Assembly: GCA_007570785.1 (NCBI GenBank)
Contig: ML660774.1
Coordinates: 10,942,476 to 11,006,475 of the forward strand
DNA length: 64,000 nt
From: Antilocapra americana
Lineage: Eukaryota > Chordata > Mammalia > Artiodactyla > Antilocapridae
Direction of reading: 5' to 3'
Program-made: the position numbers and the translations under genes
The notes under the pieces: generated by a model
Told to the model about the DNA's origin: nothing
Seen by the model: only the letters and a program-made list of their open reading frames with translations
The model's database searches: none
In this document: positions 23,647 through 34,631 of the stretch, one piece after another
How positions within the stretch are numbered: the stretch's first letter is position 1
Layout: the number at the start of each line of letters is the position of its first letter

Positions 23647-24029
23647 TGAGAAGGTGACGTTTGAGCAAAGGTTTGCAAGAGGTGAGGAACCAGGTAGGCA
23701 GGTATCTGAGGAAAGGGTGCTCCGGAAAAAAGGCAAACTGCGGGGAGAATGCCCTGATGAGACAAAGGCCTCTCCACATGGATAAGCAGAACAGCCCTGG
23801 GAATGGGGCAAACAGGATGAGGCAGGTTAGAGAGTGGGGTGCGTCCGCTCGTTTAGGGCTTTACTGGCCACTGTAGATGCTTTGGCTTATTCTGAGTGAG
23901 ACAGGGAGTATAGAAAGAGCTAGGAATATTCATAGGAATTCTGAATGTTTACAAGGAGAATAAAAGTGGTGTCCCGGTAAATCATTGTCGGGTGGGGGTG
24001 GGGAGAGTTTGGGTTTGTAGCATTTGCTG

Positions 24030-24108
24030 ATTTCCATGGACAGAGGCACCTGGTGGGCTACAGTCCATGGGGTTGCAAAGAGTCGGACACAACTGAAAGT
24101 AACTAAAC
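24030..24108 (+). mobile_element. BovA SINE fragment
   Basis: 'ttccatggacagaggcacc' to 'actgaaagtaactaaac'; only the last third of the element. Confidence 0.8.
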
Positions 24109-24557
24109 ATGCATGTATGCACGGTGTAGATACTCCCATCACAGGTGACTTCAAGCTACCAGGAGTCTAATAACCAACTCACAAAAATTCCTGAATACTT
24201 AATTATCAGCCCCAGCAGACACTGTGATCTCCATTTGCCAGTTCCACACTATATTCCATTTGGAGCAAGTGGGTTAACAGTCAGCTGGTGGCAAAACATA
24301 TAAGGAAGCCCTTAATAAAAATCAGTCAGAAGATACCCAAGTCTAATAGATTTGGGATTCTGGAATCTAATTTCTCTTTACCTGCTCTACCTTGTATTAA
24401 AGGAGGAGATAAAAAGAAACAATCTTTCTTTCTTGTCAGAATGTTCCCATTAAATAAATGGAAGATATATTGAACTATATTCAGTCTTGCCTATTTTTCA
24501 TTATCCTCGACAGAAACATTATCAGAGACCAGCTTCATAAAAAGAGCTATTGGGCTG
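24109..24557. other. No feature recognised
   Basis: Unassigned AT-rich sequence. Confidence 0.4.
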
Positions 24558-24724
24558 TTGTTGTTCAGTTACTCAGTCGTGTCCGACTCTTTGTGACCCC
24601 ATGGACTGCAGCATACCAGGCTTCCCTGTTCTTCACCATCTCCCAGAGTTTGCTCAAACTCATGTCCATTGAGTCAGTGACACCATCCAACCATCTCATC
24701 CTCTGTCGCCCCCTTCTCCTCATA
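24558..24724 (-). mobile_element. BovB LINE 3' end
   Basis: Antisense BovB: 'ttcagttactcagtcgtgtc', 'actcatgtccattgagtcag', 'catcctctgtcgcccccttc'. Confidence 0.85.
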
Positions 24725-25487
24725 AAAGATCTACTGGGTAAAAAAAATATAAATAAGTTTTAATATACATTGGATCCATCAGAGGGGAAAAAGTAGATGA
24801 AAAGAAAAGAAGAAGGCAGGTTTGGCCCACCCAAAGAACAACACTAGACTTAGCAGGCACCAGGAGAAAAAGAAACCCTGCTGATTGTTTAGTCTAGCTC
24901 TGTATTTTTTCACTAGAGGAAAGAGAAATGTATATCCAGAAATAAGACCCAAATTCAAGATGGTTTGGATAGACATCATGTCTATATTATGTGTAAGGAA
25001 AAACATGATCAAGATAGCACACACTGACATGTCCATAAAAGAGTAGAGCATCCACATTCTTTCTCTGGCGTTAGAAGCCAGTAAGGAACTCCTCAAGATT
25101 CCTGAATTGGTGCAGTTTAATGCAGCTCAGCAGCCTCATTTAAACCATGCTCCTTCACTCAAAGGGGTGGAAGGAGATGATTAGGACTGAGGATGGCTCA
25201 GGACCCACACCCCATGGGAAGCCACAGGGGGCAAAAGTGAGAAACAAAGTAGTAGAGGCCAAGAAAGGAAGTGAAGAATTGATTTCCCTCACCACTCGGG
25301 GCCCCTGCAGTTAGGGGCCTCTGGAGTAGCTTCAGGCTCTGTTCATTACTCTTTCCCCATCCCCAGCTTTAGCAAGCACAGAGATATTTTTGACTGACAA
25401 ATACCTGATGACTGGTGAGATTTTTAGGGGTCCTCTCATCTCTAGGGAGTCATATGGGTCAATAACCAATAATCTTGGAGATTATCG
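24725..25487. other. No feature recognised
   Basis: Unassigned sequence. The minus-strand 105-residue frame at 24779-25096 is hydrophobic in places but has no recognisable family and no supporting gene context. Confidence 0.4.
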
Positions 25488-25695
25488 TTGTTGTTCAGTT
25501 GCTCAGCTGTGTCCAGCTCTTTGCGACCCCATGGACCGTAGCCCGCCAGGCTCCTCTGTCCATGGGATTCTCCAGGCAAGAATGCTGCAGTGAGTTGCCC
25601 TAACCTCCTCTAGAGGATCTTCCTGACCCAAGGATCAAACTCACATCTCCTGCCTTGCAGGCACATTCTTTACTGATGAGCCACCAAGGAAGCCC
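25488..25695 (-). mobile_element. Bov-tA SINE
   Basis: Reverse copy from 'gttgttcagttgctcagctg' to 'ccaccaaggaagccc'. Confidence 0.88.
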
Positions 25696-25696
25696 A

Positions 25697-26650
25697 TAAA
25701 TAGCATAAAACTTACCATTTTAACCGCTTGTAAGTGAACAATTCAGTGGCATTAAGTGCATTCAAATGCTTTGCAACCATCACCACCATCCATCTTCAGA
25801 AATTTTCCATCATCCCAAATAGAAACCCTATCCCACTAAACAATAACTTCCCATCCCCACATTTCCCCAGCCCCTGGTAACCTTCTTTATACTTACTGTC
25901 TCTATGAATTTACCTATTCTAGACACCTCATGTAAGTGGAATCATACAATATTTGTCTCTTGTGTCTGGCTTACTTTACTCAGCACGTTTCCATATCCAT
26001 GTTGTAGCAGGTATCAGAATTTCATTTGTTTTTATGTCTGAATAATATTCCATTATATGTATATACCACTTTTGTTTATTCATTTATCCATAAACGGACT
26101 TTGAGGTTATTTCTACCTTTTGCATATTGTGAATAATGCAGTTATGAACATGGATATGCAAGTCTCTGAGTCCTGCTTTCAGTTATTTTGGATATATACC
26201 AATCTATGAATGTGACTGGGCTTCCCTGGTGGCTCAGATGGTAAACAGTCTGCCTGCAATGCAGGAGACCTGGGTTCAATCCCTGGGTCAGGAAGATCCC
26301 CTGGAGAAGGGAATGGCAACCCACTCAAGTATTCTTGCCTGGAGAATCCCATGGACAGGGAGTCCTGGTGGGCTACAGTCCACGGGGTTGCAAAGAGTCC
26401 GACACAACTGAGCAGCTAACACTGCTACTACTACTGCTATAAATGTGATCACTGGCTCATATGATTATTTCACTAAAACGTGTGAGGAACCAACATACTG
26501 GTTCCCACAGCAGCGGCACCACTTACATTCCCACCAGCCATGCAGGAGGGTTCCAGCTTTGCCACATCCTCACCAACCCTTGTTATTTTCCATTTCCTAA
26601 TAATAGTCATCCCCAAAAGTGTACCATGTCGTTTTTTAATGCCACTCCTT
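25697..26650 (-). mobile_element. Old L1 (L1M-type) 3' region, split by a Bov-tA
   Basis: Antisense old-L1 signature: 'accatcaccaccatccatc', 'gtggaatcatacaatatttg', 'gaataatattccattatatg', 'aatgcagttatgaacatgg', then past the SINE 'cacttacattcccaccagcc'. Non-coding relic. Confidence 0.8.
26218..26424 (+). mobile_element. Bov-tA SINE
   Basis: Near-consensus forward copy, 'gggcttccctggtggctcag' to 'gagcagctaacactgc', inside the L1M copy. The imperfect target at(g/a)aatgtga(c/t) is duplicated. Confidence 0.9.
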
Positions 26651-26787
26651 TGATTTTAATGTGTAACCAGTAGTTAAAAAAAAAAAAAGTATGTGAGGCT
26701 CAATTTCTCACTTGAGTAAAATGGAACAAATGAATTCCCTCTTAAAGGGTGGGTGTGATGAGTAAATGTGTACCCCACGGAAGGCAG

Positions 26788-27003
26788 GGCTTCCCCTCAG
26801 CAAGGAAGAATCCACCTGCAATCCAGAAGCCCCAGGAGACACTGAGTTCAATCCCTGGGTGGGGAAGATCCCTTGGAGGAGATGGAAATCCATTCCAATA
26901 TTCTTGCCTGGAGCACCCCATGGACAGAGAAGCCTGGGAAGTCTATGAGGTCACAAAGAGCTGGACCCAACTGAAGCGACTTAGCAGCCAGCAGCAGCAG
27001 CAT
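26788..27003 (+). mobile_element. Bov-tA SINE
   Basis: Forward copy with a degraded head and an AGC-repeat tail (agccagcagcagcagc). The target ca(c/t)ggaaggcag is duplicated at both ends. Confidence 0.87.
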
Positions 27004-28044
27004 GGAAGGCAGACACCACATGCTGGTCCCTCTCTCGACCCCTTAGGTTTCTACTAAACTTCCTCCCTCAGTGTCCAAAAAGGCTCTGCGAAGTTTTAAC
27101 CTATGTAGATTTGACAGAGAGCTGATTATAACTTCTGCTTGGCTTTACCTATAGATCGTGCAAAAGATGTCAAATGTGCCCTCCATCACCCCTAAATGGC
27201 ATGACACCTGCACCCCACTTTCCTCCCCAACTGGGCATTCATGAGCTCTATTATTAAACAAACAAGGAGCAGCCGTAATGCTGAAAGACAGCGTGGGATT
27301 GTCCTTTAAAATGACAGCTCTGCCAACACTTTGTTTGTTGACAAACTCCAACAAATTGTCTAGTTAAATTACTAAACATTTTGGCACCGTAAAATCCTGA
27401 AACACTTGGCAATGGAAGCAACAAAATATTTTACAAGTAAAATACACATGTATGACACTATAGAACTGTTTTCAGAGGTAAGTAACGATGGTGTTTACTT
27501 TTAATTACTGTGTTTTCACTGGTCCCTCAGTCACAAACCATGGCTTCATTCATTGGTTGAACACTCATTGCATGTCCTTTCTAACGTGCTGGAGATCTAC
27601 AATAATGTTATTTTGGGGCTTCTTACAGAATCTACGGAAGGCCCCAGGAACCACAAATCAATCCGTCAGCGATGTAATGTTTAAAGTATCTGCAACAAAA
27701 CAATGAACAATTGACTTGCACCAAAGCTGGAATCCAGTTACGTTAAAGAAAAAGTGCTCTAGCCAGATTTTCTACAATGCACAACCGTGGATCAATGAAA
27801 TATTGGAAAACCCAGAGTGATTGTGGCTCACTTTATCCCATGGTGTCACAGTGTGGCAAATCAACACAAAACTACATCAAGAAGTTTCTAGGGTGGACTC
27901 AAAACTCTGTTAACACAAACAGAGCTTCTTACAACTTTCTGTTTGCTCAAATCAATTCATACTATTCACAGATTTCACAGGCTCCTCTGCGTAATTCAAA
28001 GACTTTTTTCTGCGTTGAATTTTTATTTCAATTTCCACTATGGA
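27004..28044. other. No feature recognised
   Basis: About 1 kb of unassigned sequence. The 101-residue frame at 27777-28082 runs into L1 DNA and is not convincing as a gene. Confidence 0.4.
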
Positions 28045-28340
28045 TTTTTTTAATTAATTTATTTATTTTAATTGGAGGATAATTACTTTACAATGCTGTG
28101 ATGGTGTTTGCTATACAGCAACATGAATAGGCCATAGATATACGTGTGTCCCCTCCACCCTGAAACCCGCCCGCACCTCCCCCCTCACCCTATCCTTCCA
28201 GGTTGTCATGGAGCACCAGCTTTGGGTGCCCTACTTCATGCATCAAATGCGCACTGGTTATCTGTTTTACAAATGGTAATGTGCATGTTTCAATGCTATT
28301 CTCTCAAACCAAGCTACCCTCTCCCTCTCCCACTGAGTCA
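28045..28340 (-). mobile_element. L1 3' UTR, sense half of a twin-primed insertion
   Basis: Antisense L1 3' UTR beginning with the T-rich complement of the tail ('ttaatttatttattttaatt') and ending at the ctctcccactgagtc block, which matches the reverse complement of the L1 3' UTR at 13450-13720. Confidence 0.85.
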
Positions 28341-28706
28341 CGACCCAGCAATCCCACTACTGGGCATATACTCCAAGGAAACCAGAAACTGAATAAGACA
28401 CTTGTACCCCGATGTTCACTGCAGCGCTATTTACAATAGCTAGAACGTGGAAGCAACCTAGATGTCCATTGGCAGATGAATGGATAAGGAAGTTGTAGTA
28501 CATATACAATGGAATATTACTCAGTTATAAAAAGGAACACATTTGAGTCAGTTCTAAAGAGGTGGAGGAACCTAGAGCCTATTACACACAGTGAAGTAAG
28601 TCAGGAAGAGAAAGACAGATACTGTATAGTAACACATCTATATCGAATCTAGAAAGATGGTACCGACCATCCTACATACAGGGTGGCAAAGAAGACACAG
28701 ACGTTA
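28341..28706 (+). mobile_element. L1 ORF2 end, inverted half of a twin-primed insertion
   Basis: Sense ORF2 C-terminal sequence ('gacccagcaatcccactac' to 'gaagacacagacgt'), parallel to 13083-13445 but joined head to head with the 3' UTR piece. Stops and frameshifts are present. Confidence 0.85.
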
Positions 28707-28920
28707 ATCCGAAACTTTTGAAAGGCCAGACTTAATTAAAAGTTTAACAGCCTCTGACCAGCAAGCTTCACCTCCCCTGCCTTCCTCCCAAACGTCTCAC
28801 TTTCTTTCCCTTCTGGAAAAGGGATGCGATGAGTGAATCAACTACTTGGCCGAACTTACACTGGTCATTTGGGGAAGGTCTCGCTAAAGAACCAACACTT
28901 AGGCTGAGGCTCCTCTTTCG

Positions 28921-29054
28921 TATGCACAAGAATCACCGAGGACTTTGGTAAAGTGTGGATTCTGCTCCATTAGGTCTAGGGTGGGGCTTGAGTCCTAACA
29001 AGCTTCCAGGATGCCCAGGCTTCTGATCGTGGACCCCACTTAGTGTAGCCAGAG
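28921..29054 (+). mobile_element. MER5A-like hAT DNA transposon fossil
   Basis: 'tgcacaagaatcaccgagg', 'taggtctagggtggggctt', 'aacaagcttccaggatgcc' follow the MER5A order. Non-autonomous fossil without coding content. Confidence 0.65.
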
Positions 29055-29248
29055 AATCCAGCCAGAAGAAGAGTGGGTGCACCACAGCCCAGGCAGCCTG
29101 GACCAGGCCAGGTACAGATCTGAAAAAGAGCAGTGACCAAGACAGATGAGTCCTGCTGTGAAAGGTGAGGCCGAAAAGGTGGACGAGAGCTGAGTCGCTG
29201 TGTCAGCTGCCTGTTAGGTAATAATGCAAGGCCCTGGGCTAGGCTCTG

Positions 29249-29438
29249 TCCGTGTGCTTGTGCTCAGTTATATCTGACTTTTGGGACCCCATGGACTGTA
29301 ACCCACCAGGCTCCTCTGTTCATGGAATTGTCCAGGCAAAAATATCAGAGTGGGTTGCCATTTCCTCCTCCAGGGGATCTTCCCAACTCAGGAATCAAAC
29401 CCACATCTCCTGCATCTCCTGAGCCACAGGGAAGCCCA
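29249..29438 (-). mobile_element. Bov-tA SINE
   Basis: Reverse copy ending 'gagccacagggaagccc'; imperfect target g(g/a)gcta(g/a)gctctg on both sides. Confidence 0.87.
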
Positions 29439-29790
29439 GGCTAAGCTCTGGGGAAACAGAAGTAAAAAAGGCAAGCTTTTTTTTTTTTTTTGCAATTCAG
29501 GCAAATTATTTAATCTATATTTGTTTTTTGTGTATGTAAAAATGGAACAGTAATACATAAGTCTTTGTGTTACTAGGATTAAATACGTTGTTGCTTGTAA
29601 TGCTTGTAACTTTACCTGACACACATTAAGCCTTACAAAAGGACTTCCATGTATACATGCCAAAGATAGTTGCTCATTATGTCAAATTAAACTCATGTTA
29701 ACAACTGTAAGCAGAATTTCACTGGCAATGATAAGACAGCAGCACTTTACATTTTAAAAAAATATACTGAATGAAACCAAATGAAAAATA
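29439..29790. other. No feature recognised; T14 run
   Basis: Unassigned, with a T-rich run at about 29478-29491. Confidence 0.4.
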
Positions 29791-30687
29791 TCTTGGCAAG
29801 ATCTATTTCCAAAAGGATATAGCAGCCTTAGAGCTTGCAGTCTAGCAGAATTATCTTGTGGGTGGGAAACCATTAATGATCTTTAAACAGAGAATAAATA
29901 AGATCTAATTGAAATTTTCAAAGGATCTCCCTGGATGCTCTGTAGAGAATGAACTGGAAGGGCACGGAGTTGAAATGAGGAGTTCGGTTTACTCACCGGG
30001 TGAGAGGTACTCATGGGGATGGAAGGAGATTGCTATTAGGACTTGTTTTTGAAGGAGAGTAACAGGACTTGATTGCAAGTGGTCCTAACAGAGGTCTGAC
30101 AAGAGAAAGAAGCATCAAGGATTACGCCTCATTTCTGGCAGAAGCAAGTGGGTAAATGAAGGTTATTTCTATGAAGAATAAGAAGGCTGGATAAGAAGCA
30201 AACTCACAGGAAGGAGCAGATTTAGGAAGAGGCATAACATTTGGGGATAGATTTCAAGGTTTCTGAGTTCTGATTTTAGGTATGACTGTGAAAATCCAAG
30301 TGGAAACTTAAAAAAAATAAACAGTTGGACATGGTGTTCTGGCACTTAGCAAGAACGGTCTGTAGTACAGATTTACATCTCAGAGTCATACGTGTTCAAA
30401 TGATATGTGAGGCATAGGAATTATTAAAATCTTAAAGTCTTTATCAAGTGAGAAAAGAAGAGGACCCAGAACCAAGTCCTGAGGAATTCTAGCACTTAGA
30501 GTTTGGAGGGAAAGGATATGGCAGGGAGGAAGGGGAGGATCTGAGCCAAAGAAAGGGGAAGAAAATCACTCAAGTATAGAATCAAAGGAACACCACCACC
30601 ACCCCCCCAAGAAAAAAGGAAGAGGTTTACTCTACTGAAAATTCCTCAGATCCCACTGGACTTCAAAATAAGAAGGCTATTGATGAC
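29791..30687 (+). mobile_element. Ancient dispersed repeat, third copy (diverged)
   Basis: 'gagaatgaactggaagggc', 'tcaaggattacgcctcattt', 'aatccaagtggaaactt', 'accaagtcctgaggaattc' are in the order of the old repeat at 11.78-15.58 kb. Confidence 0.4.
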
Positions 30688-30785
30688 TGTTAGGTCTCAA
30701 CTGTGTTCATCCAAAATGCATGTGTTGAAGTCCTATCCCCAAGACATCAGAATGTGGCTATTTGGAGACAAGGCCTTTTAAAAGG
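30688..30785 (+). mobile_element. MLT1C-like LTR, 5' part
   Basis: 'catgtgttgaagtcctatcc' and 'gaatgtggctatttggagac' match the start of MLT1C-type LTRs. The element stops at the Bov-tA. Confidence 0.7.
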
Positions 30786-30789
30786 TTAC

Positions 30790-30986
30790 TGTTTAATTGT
30801 TAAGTCGTGTCTGACTCTTTGCAACCCCATGGACTGTATCCCACCAGGCTCCTCTGTCCATGGGATTTCCCAGGAAAGAATACTGGAGTGGGTTGCCATT
30901 TCCTCCTCCAGGGGATTTTTCCAAACCAGGGATCGAACCCGCATCTCCTGGCAGATTCTGTACCATTGAGCCGCCAGGGAAACCCT
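30790..30986 (-). mobile_element. Bov-tA SINE
   Basis: Reverse copy, 'ttaagtcgtgtctgactctt' to 'gccgccagggaaaccc'. Confidence 0.88.
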
Positions 30987-31010
30987 AAGAATTACATAGC
31001 TCTGGGTCAA

Positions 31011-31325
31011 CTCTTTGTGATCCCATGGACTTCAGCACACCAGGGATCCCTATCTATCAGTAACACCTGGAGTTTGCTCAGACTCATGTCCATTGAGTCG
31101 ATGATGGCATCCGGCCATCTCATACTCTGTCGTCCCCTTCTCCTACTGCCTTCGGTCTTTCCCAGCATCAGGGGCTTTTCAAATGGGTCAGCTCTTCATA
31201 TCAGGTGGGAGAAGTATTGGAGATTCAGCTTTAGCATCAGTCCTTCCAATGAATATTCAGGACTGATTTCCTTTTGGAATTAAAGATAGTTAGGAATTAT
31301 CTGCTTATTTATCTTTAAAAAAAAA
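31011..31325 (+). mobile_element. Retroposed segment carrying antisense BovB and an A tail
   Basis: Antisense BovB ('cccatggacttcagcacacc' to 'caatgaatattcaggactga') continues into about 40 bp of other sequence and ends in a run of A on the + strand. A 20-bp duplication, aattacatagctctgggtca, flanks it (about 30991-31010 and 31326-31345). Confidence 0.65.
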
Positions 31326-31561
31326 ATTACATAGCTCTGGGTCAGATAGTTGGAGAAAACTCAGGGGAAGCTTATTTTGAAGGGATGAGATTAAATCCGG
31401 CAAAATAGGTGAATGAAGTTCTAATTAAGTGAGAGGTGATGAAATTCAAAATGAAAGGCTTTCATCTTCAGGAACCTGAGATTTGGTAGGGGGAGTGAGG
31501 AAAACCTAAAGACACAAAAATCAGAAGCCTTCTGGGAGAGGAAGAGATTATGAGAAGCATC

Positions 31562-32440
31562 AATTACAACAGCTTTTTTCCAATTCAAATGGACTATTCA
31601 AACTCTCAGATCGCTAGGACCGAACTCTGATTGGGAAAAACTCCAGAGGAACTGCTCTTCAACTCTCAGGAGATCCCAAACACAATTTAGGTAAAAAGCT
31701 TTTAGTTTCACGGCTGGGGAAGGTAGTAGGAAAAGAAAATGAGCTTCCTGCCAGTGATTCTTTCTCAAGCCCTGCCAATTCCCATGTCTGGGAAAACTAT
31801 AAAGAATGTCTTAGGAGCATTATTCATAAATATGCTCTTGATATTTGTAACGATATGGATGAACCTGAGGACTTTGTACTAAGTGTTAGAAGTCAGATAT
31901 AAAAGTCATTTATTTTGCATAAAATTTCTGCAGAAGTCAAAACTATGAAGACTGAAAGCAGATCAATGATTGTCTGGTGCGAGATGATAGCAAAAGCACA
32001 TCAGGGAATTGTTTGGTTAATGGATGCAATCTAAAACTGGATTGTGGTGATGGATGAACAAATGTTAACTGTACACTTAACAAAGGGTACGTTTTAAAAA
32101 TATGAAATTAGACCTCAGTTGAACTGTTGAGACTTTTGGAATTCTAATCGTGAAATGTTGTTTATCAGGTGTATATCTTATTTGGCATGTATTGACATTT
32201 GAAATGTGACTATTAAGCCTTTGCATCTAAGAAATAGCATGATAGATCAATTTGTTCAGATTTTATTTTGTGTCCTTAAACAAGGCTTTATATTTTATAT
32301 ATTTCACTCCTTTCTTTTTATGTTTAATTTGTTTTTAACTATTTTATGGTCTTCTTTGCTATTGCTGTTTTTTCTAAGTTTTCTATACGATTATTTCTAA
32401 AACAGAAATAAAACTTCAGATTTATAAACAACAAAAAAAA
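31562..32440. other. No feature recognised
   Basis: Unassigned, becoming strongly AT-rich toward 32400. A hydrophobic 64-residue frame (32206-32400) is low-complexity. Confidence 0.4.
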
Positions 32441-33070
32441 AGAATGTCCAACCTCATGCTGTAAGAGTGGCCACTCTTACCCTCCAGCCTACCTGCCCTG
32501 GAGCATCCCCGCATGGTAAGGCTGCTGGCCACCCAGGCTGGAATGGGGAGGAAGAGCCCTGGGCTGCTGTTCACCCTGCACCGCATAATCTGTACGTCCG
32601 CCCGACCGGCCATCAGCAGTGGGTGCCGGAGAGACACAGACCACTGGAGCAAGCAGCTGATGAGAAGCAGACTCTTTTTCTCTTTGGCAGTAAACGGCAA
32701 TACCTGAAGCACGTCTCCTTCAGAGCTTTCCAAACCACTTCAAAAGCATGCTTTCTGGCACGGGTTGAGAAAGCCAGGCAAATAGCCCCCACGTGCATAG
32801 CCGTCAGCCAAGATATTGATGAGGCAAGGCAGCCCCAGACCCAGGCTCAGGGCATGGAGTGGCCCTTCTCAGAGCTCTCTTAGCTCCAGCAGACCTGGGC
32901 AGCATCTGAAGGAAGCTGAGTGGTGTTTGGTGATGTGCCGCCAGCCCAAAGGCGGCCAGTTCTCTAGACAACCAATGCCACCCTTCTCTGGACTCTGCCC
33001 GCTTCCTGGTGGCCTGCTCAGTTCCCCTGACCCCAGATTTGTCTTGTGTCTCTGCCAAAACCAAGCAGCT
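32441..33070. other. Unassigned GC-richer segment
   Basis: About 630 bp with higher GC than its surroundings, matching no repeat family I know. It holds overlapping open frames on both strands (138 residues at 32467-32883 on +, 103 residues at 32422-32733 on -) with no recognisable domains. A donor-like GGTAAGG (from 32515) and a good acceptor-like tttttctctttggcag (ending 32690) are present. It could be an unannotated LTR, a retrocopy or a non-coding exon; I cannot decide. Confidence 0.35.
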
Positions 33071-33071
33071 G

Positions 33072-33935
33072 GGGCTTCCCTGGTGGCTCAGTTTAATTCA
33101 GTTCAGTTCAGTCCCTCAGTCCTGTCCAACTCTTTGCAACCCCATGGACTGCAGCACGCCAGGCTTCCCTGTCCATCACCAACTCCCAGAGTTTACCCGA
33201 ATTCATGTCCATTGAGTTGGTGACGCCACCCAACCATCACATCCTCTGCCATCCCCTTCTCCTCCCGCCTTCAATCTTTCCCAGCATCAGGGTCTTTTCA
33301 AATGAGTCAGCTCTTCACATCAGCTGGCCAAAGTATTGGAGTATCAGCTTCAGCATCAGTCCTTCCAATGAATATTCAGGACGGATTTCCTTTAGGATGG
33401 ACTGGCTGGATCTCCTTGCAGTTAGAGAGACTCTGAAGAGTCTTCTCCAACACCACAGTTCAAAAGCATCAGTTCTTCAGTGTTCAGCTTTCTTTATAGT
33501 CCAACTCTCACATCCATACATGACCACTGGAAAAACTATAGCCTTAACTAGGACCTTTGTTGACAAAGTAATGTCTCTGCTTTTTAATATGCTGTCTAGG
33601 CTGGTCATAACTTTCCTTCCAAGGAGCAAGCGTCTTTTAATTTCATGGCTGCAGTCACCATCTGCAGTGATTTTGGAGCCCAGAAAAATTAAGTTCAGTG
33701 GTAATGAATTCACCTGATGCAGGAGACATGGGTTCAACCCCAGATCCAGGAGATCCCACGTGCCAAAGAGCAACCACGCCCATGTGCCACAATTGAGCCT
33801 GTGCTCTAGAGCCCGGGAGCTGAAGTACTGAGCCCACATGCCCTGGAGCCCATGCTCCATGACCAGAGAAGCCAGTGCAATGAGAAGCCTGTGCACCACA
33901 ATGAAAAGTAGCCCCCACTTGCCACAACTAGGGGG
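33072..33935 (+). mobile_element. CHR-type tRNA SINE (long form), split by BovB
   Basis: The head 'gggcttccctggtggctcag' (33072-33092) is separated from the rest (33699-33935, 'ggtaatgaattcacctgatg' to 'cacttgccacaactaggg') by an antisense BovB copy. Confidence 0.82.
33093..33698 (-). mobile_element. BovB LINE 3' fragment
   Basis: Antisense BovB from the 'ttcagttcagttcagtccc' tail to 'gattttggagcccagaaaa'. The minus-strand frame codes the BovB C-terminal region (MTSLDSILKSRDITLSTKV, YGCESWTIKKAEH). The 170-residue + frame over it is the antisense shadow. Confidence 0.88.
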
Positions 33936-33954
33936 AGAAAAAGAACAGCAGAGT

Positions 33955-34060
33955 ATTGTCATGAAGATTGAATATGAAGATATTCAAAATTATTTAATAT
34001 GTCTAGTGCTTACCATAGGGTTCAGCGTAATCAATAAATATTTACAACCTTCCCAGTTCA
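33955..34060 (+). mobile_element. MIR SINE 3' fragment
   Basis: 'catgaagattgaatatgaag', 'atgtctagtgcttaccatag' and 'aatcaataaatatttac' match the MIR 3' half. Confidence 0.5.
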
Positions 34061-34520
34061 CACATATCTGCAAATAGTGGAATTTCTGATTGAGACAAGA
34101 GATAGTTCCCAGTCGTCTTATGAGAGGCAGTGAAGTTTATTGGTAACCAATCAGGAAGTTTGCTGCTGTGAAAATATCCCTTTTATCACCAAGCCTAGAA
34201 CTTGGTGAACAAGAGAGGAAACAGCCAATATCTCTAAGAAGACAGGAAAAGATTGACATCGTAACATAATTGGCTCACTGTACTTGTTCGCTCAATCTCC
34301 ATTTAGATTTCAGTTCCACAAGAGCGAACAAGTCGTCATAATGGCAGTGATTAAGATGGTATTTGGCCAAAGAACCAATCTCCACACAATGTCCCTAAGA
34401 AAGATATATATGTACAGAAAACAAAGCACGGGAAAATAACAGTTTATTACGATCTGGAGATTTTCCCCAAACACACAGAGAGGTCACTGAGCTGAGTTAA
34501 ATGCTGGAAGGGACTCTGTC

Positions 34521-34522
<2 letters not shown>
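34061..34522. other. No feature recognised
   Basis: Unassigned sequence. Confidence 0.4.
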
Positions 34523-34568
<46 letters not shown>

Positions 34569-34578
34569 NNNNNNNNNN

Positions 34579-34630
<52 letters not shown>
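34523..34630 (+). repeat. (TG)n microsatellite with a 10-N gap
   Basis: Uninterrupted TG repeats surround N at 34569-34578. The array abuts the tail end of the reverse Bov-tA at 34631, so it most likely grew from the CA-rich SINE tail. The true length is unknown because of the gap. Confidence 0.95.

Positions 34631-34631
<1 letters not shown>

Larger units (their letters stand above)
22925..23900 (+). mobile_element. Ancient dispersed repeat, second copy, split by an LTR and a BovB fragment
   Basis: Blocks 'agattatattctagtgggtg' (before 23176) and 'aaggtgacgtttgagcaaag', 'tttggcttattctgagtgag' (after 23647) belong to the same old repeat as 11.78-15.58 kb. Confidence 0.45.

Noticed and set aside
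24779..25096. 105-residue minus-strand frame with hydrophobic stretches
   Set aside because: No family resemblance, no promoter or splice context, and AT-rich intergenic surroundings; best explained by chance.
30807..31283. 158-residue + frame
   Set aside because: It is a chance read-through of a reverse Bov-tA into antisense BovB sequence.
33205..33717. 170-residue + frame and 161-residue - frame
   Set aside because: Both lie on a BovB copy inside a CHR SINE. The minus frame is the BovB C-terminal relic and the plus frame is its shadow.
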